DNA of 64,000 nucleotides from positions 48,435 to 112,434 of the forward strand of contig JAYWFU010000147.1 in NCBI GenBank assembly GCA_043778625.1, written 5' to 3'. The stretch's first letter is position 1. Every line of letters begins with the position of its first letter. Both the position numbers and the translations under genes were made by a program. The stretch is from JACMRI01 sp043778625. GTDB lineage: Bacteria > Bacteroidota > Bacteroidia > UBA4408. The notes under the pieces were generated by a model that saw only the letters and a list, made by a program, of their open reading frames with translations, was not told the origin of the DNA and did not search any database. Of the stretch, positions 59,101-64,000 are shown piece after piece.

Positions 59101-59527
59101 CCCAATAGCCCATTTTTTGAGTAAGATCGTTCCACACGTCAGTGTATTTCATTACATCGGTACGGCAGGCGGTGTTGTAATCCTCTACTGATATTTTTTT
59201 GCCAATGTCTTCTTTGGTAATTCCTAACGATTTTTCTACACCAAGCTCCACTGGCAATCCGTGGGTGTCCCAGCCAGCCTTTCGTTTTACCTCAAAGCCT
59301 TGTAGTGTTTTGTAACGGCAAAAAATATCCTTAATGGCACGCCCCATAACGTGGTGTATGCCCGGTAAGCCGTTGGCGCTTGGCGGGCCTTCGTAAAACA
59401 CAAATGGTGTAGCGCCTGCACGGTTGGTAATTGATTTTTCAAACGTGTTATCGGCTTGCCATTTGGCTAATATTTCGTTAGTTATATTGGGTAAGTTAAG
59501 TGCTTTGTATTCGTTGTAAACGCTCAT
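56150..59527 (-). CDS. ileS: Isoleucyl-tRNA synthetase
   Basis: The 1125-aa class I synthetase charges tRNA-Ile. The HIGH-like motif is PSANGLPGIHHVMGR (the HxxH form), the KMSKS motif KNGNKMSKRLGN, and the editing domain includes SWFIKTTAAK. The length fits the longer eukaryote-like IleS of Bacteroidota. It has a strong promoter of its own (59550-59579) and is upstream of the DksA-like gene by 14 bases, so they may be co-transcribed. Confidence 0.95.
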   Translation of the reverse strand: MSVYNEYKALNLPNITNEILAKWQADNTFEKSITNRAGATPFVFYEGPPSANGLPGIHHVMGRAIKDIFCRYKTLQGFEVKRKAGWDTHGLPVELGVEKSLGITKEDIGKKISVEDYNTACRTDVMKYTDVWNDLTQKMGYWVDMKNPYVTYDNNYIESVWWLLQNLYKKNLIYKGYTIQPYSPAAGTGLSSHEINQPGCYRNVKDTSAVAMFKVATESIAQLTNDAAPIYFLAWTTTPWTLPSNTALAVGKNIEYCIVKTISPHTFEVVQVIVAQNLLAKYFPAANGELSFNNYKPGDKAIPYQVLTTLKGSALEGLRYEQLLPYTQPTDGDAFRVIIGDFVTTEDGTGIVHIAPSFGADDFRVAKQNGIGTLTLVDKAGRFTNEVNDAVYPLQGRYVKEAYLTDAEKATEFAVQQPAMAHIIIELKNYLNVDEIICLKLLYEGKLFKREKYEHNYPHCWRTDKPILYYPLDSWFIKTTAAKDRLIELNKTINWKPEHTGSGRFGNWLENLNDWNLSRSRFWGIPLPIWRTADGTQEICIGSIEELKTEIAKAAKAGITNTVDTESKDFDLHKPYIDSVVLVTTDGQQMHREADLIDVWFDSGAMPYAQLHYPFENKELIDEKKYYPADFIAEGVDQTRGWFFTLHAIGVLVFDSIAYKNVVSNGLVLDKNGNKMSKRLGNAIDPFETLNKYGADATRWYMIANAAPWDNLKFDTDGITEVQRKLFGTLYNTYNFFAIYANLDAFVFDKNNIEPYAQRIELDQWILSKLNSLVAEVTECFESYEPHRAARAVEDFVDEHLSNWYVRLSRRRFWKGQMDSDKKAAYETLYECLGTLAQLMSPIAPFFSDWLHQNLSAENTSVHLTNWTASNTTLINTELEERMEYAQKISSMVLSIRKKENLKVRQPLQKIQIPVLNVSVEHKIKAVADLILSEVNVKQLEFVSEADVQIVKNMKLNFKNLGKKYGKSMKAIQEYCEANSKEVISNIEQNNTYTFELAGESFTLINEDIEIIPVDIEGWKVANAGNLTVALDVTLTLQLVEEGIARELINRIQNIRKTSDLALTDKIVVKILANQALKLAIHNNYDYICSEILAERIEEVDNIEGNAVEIEIDDNIKTQLVVEKI

Positions 59528-59549
59528 AGTGTAGGTATATTATTTTGCG

Positions 59550-59579
59550 CAAAAGTAGTGCTAATTTTTTGATTAACAA
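59550..59579 (-). promoter_or_regulatory. Promoter of ileS
   Basis: On the minus strand TTG (59577-59579), exactly 19 bases and TACTTTTG (59550-59557) match the Bacteroidota promoter. It is 22 bases before the ATG. Confidence 0.75.
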
Positions 59580-59646
59580 TTTTAGCATTACTTAGGCTAA
59601 ACACAAAATAATAGGTATTAATCAATTGTACTATTATTTAAGTTAT

Positions 59647-62600
59647 TTAGTTTTTTACCTTGGCTTCGCGTGTTGGTGCGGGCATTGCTTTTTCATCTTT
59701 GGTAGCCATTGGGCTTGGTGCTTCGCCAAAACGTACATCTTCAAATTTAGAAAACAATGTACCATCCGCATTGTAGGCATCAGCTCTGTTGGCGGTTACA
59801 AAATAAGTAAACGCAACATTGCTAGTACCCGATTTTAGTTCCTTTACAGTAAAACCTTTGCTAGTTTTATTAGTTACAAACACACCGTTACAATCACCTT
59901 CCAATTGTATAATAACACGTAAATCATGTTTGTCGTTTACTACAATGTTTTTAGTAAAATCAGCATCTAACGTAATGTATGCTATGCCGTTAACTAGTGT
60001 GCCTTTGCCAAAATCTTGAAACAATACTTCGGGCGATTCAGGGCAATATAAATTAACTGCCTCGTTTTTGGTGTTTTTAACAATGGTAGATACTGCACCT
60101 GGGCCATTAATTTTTTGCGCTACACCGCCAGCGGTTGTGTACCCCACGTAAGCAAAACTTCCGTTACCATTGGTAAAATACCCTCCACCAGTGCTGTTGG
60201 CGGCATTAGTAGCATTACCATACACCCCAATAACAGTACCTGCAAATGCTCCACCACTACCTGATACTAAAGCGGGGTATGCCCCAACATTGTTGCCCAT
60301 GGCTCTAATACCTGTACCAGTAGCATTAAGTGCATTAGCTACTTGCCCTGAGGCATCGCCCGAAAACGATGCACCACTACCCGCAGGTAAATAAGAGCCT
60401 AGCACGTTTTGTCCTGCGCCAAATACTCCTGTACCGCTTGCATTAAAATTACGTGCATATACCCCATTACCAATACTTTGGTTAGTGGTGGCGTATACAC
60501 CATTACCTGTTGATGTACCACTCACAGCACTATTAGTTGCCCATAATCCATCGCTAGTGGCTCCGTTATTATCCACTTTGGCTGAGTATGCTATTACAGC
60601 ATTGTTTACTACATGCAAGGGGTAGCCAGGTGTAGTTAAACCAATACCTACATTTACAGCGTCAATGCTTGTACCACCTAACACCATACTGTTGCTTGCG
60701 CCTACTTTGGCGTTGTAACCTATGGCTACGGCTCTTGTTAAACTATTAACCAATACGTCACTTTGTGAGCCAATTAAAATATTATTACTCCCTATCGTAA
60801 GTGTAGGAGCTGAATAACGCCCTAATGCTATGTTATCCATACCTATAGTGTTGCTTCCTAATGCACCGTGTCCAATAGCAGTATTTTGGCTACCTGTGGT
60901 ATTAACCCTAAGCGCACCTACGCCTAATGCTGCGTTATTATTACCCATAGTATTTGTTGTTAACGAATTCATACCTATTGCAGTATTATCGCTCCCTGTA
61001 GTATTGAACTTCATACTACTATGACCTAGGGCAGTATTAACATTGCCTATGGTGTTTAATTGCAGACTATTGATACCCATAGCAACGTTTAACGTACCTG
61101 TGCTGTTATCTCTTAAAGCATTGTTACCCACCGCTACATTATCGTTACCTATACTTGCTGTACCTGCAGTTCCTCTTATAGCGTTATAACCTATAGCTAC
61201 ATTATTACTAGCGGTATTGTTGGTACGTGTTATCGCATCGCCTCCCTCTAGGGCATTAGCGCCAATAGCAATGTTAGGATTAAGGGTTACGTTTATTATA
61301 TTAAATGCTGAACGGTAGCCATATATGGTATTATTGCTGCCTGTAGTGCTGTAATACAGGGCTTGCGCCCCAGCTACCGTATTATTTGTACCTGTAGTGC
61401 TTGCTTGCATAGCCGTAAAACCTATGGCGGTGTTATTGCTTGCAGTGGTATTTACTAATAATGCTTGATAGCCTAAGCCTGTGTTGCTATTGCCTGAGGT
61501 ATTATTACGCAAGGCACTATTACCCACAGCGGTATTAGTGCCGCCATCAATATTAGTAGTTAATGCGCCAGCTCCTACTGCAGTGTTGTATATGCCTATG
61601 GTGTTGGCATTAAGGGCAAAACTACCAAAGGCTATACTTTGTGTGCCAGTAGTGTTTTGTTGTAATGCACCGTAACCAAACGAAGTATTTTCGGCTCCTG
61701 TTGTGGTGGGTCTAAGTGCATTAACACCAAACGATGTATTAAACAATGCGCTATTTAACAACCCACTTTGCACACCGTTACGTTTAAATACTACATCTAC
61801 GTTGTCAGTTGTACCAAGGAAGTTAGTACCTGCTGTTGTACCTGCATTACCTAGTATATTCCACGCACTTGCGGGTGCGGGTAGTGTGTTGGCATTTATC
61901 CAAGTAGGAGCTACGCCTGCGCCTGCGCTTGTGAGTAATTGGCCTGCTGTGCCTGCGTTAGCGTTGGGCATTAAGGCTTGGCTAAACTGCACATTACCTA
62001 CTACATCTAACTCTTGGGCAGGTGTTGTTTTGCCTATACCTACTTTAACGGCATCAGCCCCTGTACCACCTAATGCCATGCTATTGCTTGCGCCTACTTT
62101 GGCGTTATAGCCTATAGCTACGGCTTTGGTTAGTGTGCCTGAATTAACGCCTGCGCTATGCCCTAGTGCTGTATTATAATTACCAGTGGTATTACCTCCA
62201 AGGGCATCTTTACCTACGCCTACGTTACCATTACCTGCGCCATTAACTATTAATGCTCGTTCGCCTAGGGCAGTGTTTTCAATACCTATGGTGTTAAAAT
62301 TTAATGAGTTATCGCCTAGGGCAGTATTATTGCTACCCGAAGTGTTGTTTTGCATAGCCGCTAAACCTATGGCAGTGTTAGCACTACCGCTAGTGGTGTG
62401 CTGTAATGCACGTACACCCAAGGCTGCGTTACCATTGCCACTTGTAATATCCACTATGGCTTGTGTACCTACGGCTACATTGCTATTACCTGTGGTGGCA
62501 ACACCAGTTGTGCCTTTCATTGCTTCGTAGCCTATGGCTGTGTTTTCTAAGGCAGTATTAGCGGACGGCGTTATTACACCGCCTTGCAAAGCACTTGTAC

Positions 62601-63003
62601 CTACTGAGGTGTTGGCAAGTGTGGGGAACGTGTTATCAATAAATTGTTGAGAGTTTACGCCTACCGCTACATTATTACTTCCTGTACTATTTGTTTCTAA
62701 AGCATTAACTCCCACCGCTGTATTATTGCTACCTTTATTGTAAACTAGTGAAGAATAGCCAACTGCCGAATTACTACTACCTGAAACATTTGAAGCTAAG
62801 GCTTGGCTACCAATACCAGTGTTGTTAGTACCTGTTGTATTTGCTGTTAATACCAAAAAACCAGTGGCTGTATTTTCTTCTCCTGTTGTAGTATTGGTTA
62901 ACGTTTGGCTACCAATAGCGGTATTAAATGCAGCTGTAGTATTTAACGAAAGTGCATTCATTCCAATAGCGGTATTGTCGCCACCGTTGTTTGTTGTTGG
63001 CAA
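59647..63003 (-). pseudogene. Repetitive YadA-head-like surface protein, 3' part of a frameshifted gene
   Basis: The frame encodes about 1118 aa of repeated short units NTAIG(x)NAL / GSNNTAVGxxAL, about 14-15 residues each, as in trimeric autotransporter heads and phage-fibre-like proteins. It has two blocks interrupted by FLGTTDNVDVVFKRNGVQ (about 410) and SNSMVLGGT segments. The C-terminal domain (about 980-1118) is a beta domain with LQFEG-type strands and a KVKN end. It continues the frame of 63009-64000 one base out of register, so it is probably one gene with a frameshift, not a gene with its own start. Confidence 0.8.
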
Positions 63004-63008
63004 AGTAT

Positions 63009-64000
63009 TTACACCAGAGCAGGATTGTTATATGTAAAGTTTAACAATCCTGCTCTGGTGTTATTTACTTTAAATGCTAAATCTTGCCCATCGGTAGTAC
63101 CTATAAAATTAGTAGTGGAGTTAGTACCTGAATTACCTAATAGTGCCCAAGCGTTAAGCGCACCATTTGCGCCATTACAAGTATAGCTGGTGTTGCTAAC
63201 TTCACCTACTTGCAATACTGCATCGTTATTGGTATCGGTACCACTTTCTATTTTTTGTCCTCCGTTGGGGCAGTTCACTCCTGCGGGTTCGGTTGTGGTA
63301 CTTACTAAACTAGTTGCGCCATTTGTTCCATTTGTTCCGTTAGTACCATTGGCACCTGCTGGCCCCGTAACGCCTAGTGCGCTTGGTAGCACCCACTTAG
63401 GCGCTACGCCTGCGCCTTGGCTTATGAGTACATCGCCTGTGGTACCGCTTAGTCCTGCTGGTTTTAATTCTTTTCCAAATTCAAGGTTACCTGTTGTTTT
63501 TATGTTGCCTATTACATCTAGTTTTTCGGCAGGTAATGTTTGCCCTATACCTACGTTGCCTGTACCACTCATTATACTTATGCGTTTGGTATTGTTGGTT
63601 ACAATGTGTAAGTCGCGGGCATCAAGTGTACCTAATTTGTTAATGGTAGTATTAGTGCCTGTGTTACCTTTAAGTAGCCACGCTTGTGCGGCTATACTAT
63701 CGGTTATAATTTGACTAATATTTTTACCGCCTACATATAGGCTATCAAAGCTACCCCAACCGCCTACTATGGTATCGGCCTTAATGTAATGGCTTGCTAT
63801 GTGGTTGATGAATGCGCTGTCGGCCTTTATTAGCGTGGCGTATATGCTATCGGCACGCAGGTACTTTAATACAACGGTATCTTTACTGTTGAGGTAGTTA
63901 CTCGTAATTTGTTTTATCAAACTATCAATACTCAAGCCTTTAATTACAAGGCTATCAAAACGGCCCAATTGTGCGTAAATACTATCGGTTACAATGTAGT
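63009..64000 (-). CDS. Repetitive surface protein, 5' part (gene continues past the window)
   Basis: The minus-strand frame is open to the right edge (a TTG at 63968 is not a real start: the frame continues YIVTDSIYAQLGRFDS). It encodes TDSIYA/FDSLVI repeat segments, a GNVGIGQ fibre-like motif, a collagen-like TNGTNGTNGA run, a DUF7151-like part (EPAGVNCPNGGQ ... YTCNG), and ends in NTRAGLLNFTYNNPALV before an early stop. The homologous segment later in the protein continues NTSFGVNAL, which is found in the other frame. It is therefore the N-terminal piece of the 59647-63003 protein. Confidence 0.75.
   Translation of the reverse strand, partial: YIVTDSIYAQLGRFDSLVIKGLSIDSLIKQITSNYLNSKDTVVLKYLRADSIYATLIKADSAFINHIASHYIKADTIVGGWGSFDSLYVGGKNISQIITDSIAAQAWLLKGNTGTNTTINKLGTLDARDLHIVTNNTKRISIMSGTGNVGIGQTLPAEKLDVIGNIKTTGNLEFGKELKPAGLSGTTGDVLISQGAGVAPKWVLPSALGVTGPAGANGTNGTNGTNGATSLVSTTTEPAGVNCPNGGQKIESGTDTNNDAVLQVGEVSNTSYTCNGANGALNAWALLGNSGTNSTTNFIGTTDGQDLAFKVNNTRAGLLNFTYNNPALV
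63011..63061. repeat. Perfect 20-bp inverted repeat at the frameshift
   Basis: ACACCAGAGCAGGATTGTTA (63011-63030) is repeated as its exact reverse complement at 63042-63061, spacer 11 bases. It lies where the upstream frame ends early. The arm carries the Thr-Arg-Ala-Gly-Leu-Leu codons of a repeated segment. Confidence 0.9.

Noticed and set aside
59819..62530. Repeated short units suggesting a CRISPR or satellite array
   Set aside because: The period is that of 14-15 codon protein repeats in one open frame, with coding degeneracy; there are no conserved direct repeats with unique spacers.

Overview
The window is a stretch of chromosome from an AT-rich member of the Bacteroidota, probably on the Chitinophagales/Sphingobacteriales side. 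The evidence is a type IX secretion sorting tail on a metalloprotease, a TonB-dependent receptor with a carboxypeptidase-like N-terminal domain, a Bat aerotolerance operon, an IPExxxVDY-family gene overlapping pyruvate kinase, and promoters of the Bacteroidota form TTG-N19-TAnnTTTG (for example before tRNA-Arg and ileS). The species cannot be named from this sequence.

Layout. 1-9.3 kb holds host genes: a Rieske-like lipoprotein, a TM2 protein, a PafA-type alkaline phosphatase, rsmA, a secreted START protein, a TonB receptor and pyk. A tRNA-Arg(UCU) at 9.34 kb is the attachment site of an 18.5-kb prophage (9404-27878) bounded by a 13-bp direct repeat. 28-43 kb is host again: typA, a methyltransferase/glycosyltransferase pair, a two-gene HEPN + DUF262 module that looks like a defence cassette, an M43 T9SS protease, the 2-oxoglutarate dehydrogenase E2 gene and a large AsmA-like protein. 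44.3-52.1 kb is a bat operon (DUF58, a membrane protein, BatA, BatB, BatC, BatD) interrupted by an AT-rich coiled-coil membrane gene. 52-59.5 kb carries recX, ctaA, lspA, a DksA/TraR-like protein with a long histone-H1-like lysine-rich part, and ileS. The last 4.4 kb is a large repetitive surface protein split by a frameshift that falls in a perfect 20-bp inverted repeat; the gene runs off the right end.

The prophage is the most unusual part. It has a tyrosine integrase, an S24-type repressor, a rolling-circle Rep of HUH type, an SSB, its own tRNA-Met(CAU), a small P-loop ATPase of the genome-packaging kind, and a single abundant-type 241-aa protein that is the best capsid candidate. These are followed by a run of small proteins with a single terminal membrane segment, a glucosaminidase, a repeat-containing spike protein and two histone-like lysine-rich proteins. 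No large terminase, portal, head protease, tape measure, sheath or tail tube gene is visible. This is the gene content expected of a tailless phage with an internal membrane (double-jelly-roll class, as in PM2 or FLiP), here integrated as a prophage. The assignment is inference: no sequence search was possible.

Previous reading of this prophage as two transcription blocks is supported by the DNA. An early/middle leftward set (26.8 to 18.3 kb) ends at a strong terminator at 18203-18234. The late structural block (18.06 to 10.74 kb) starts beside an array of seven tandem 10-bp repeats. The integrase and the repressor run rightward at the two ends.
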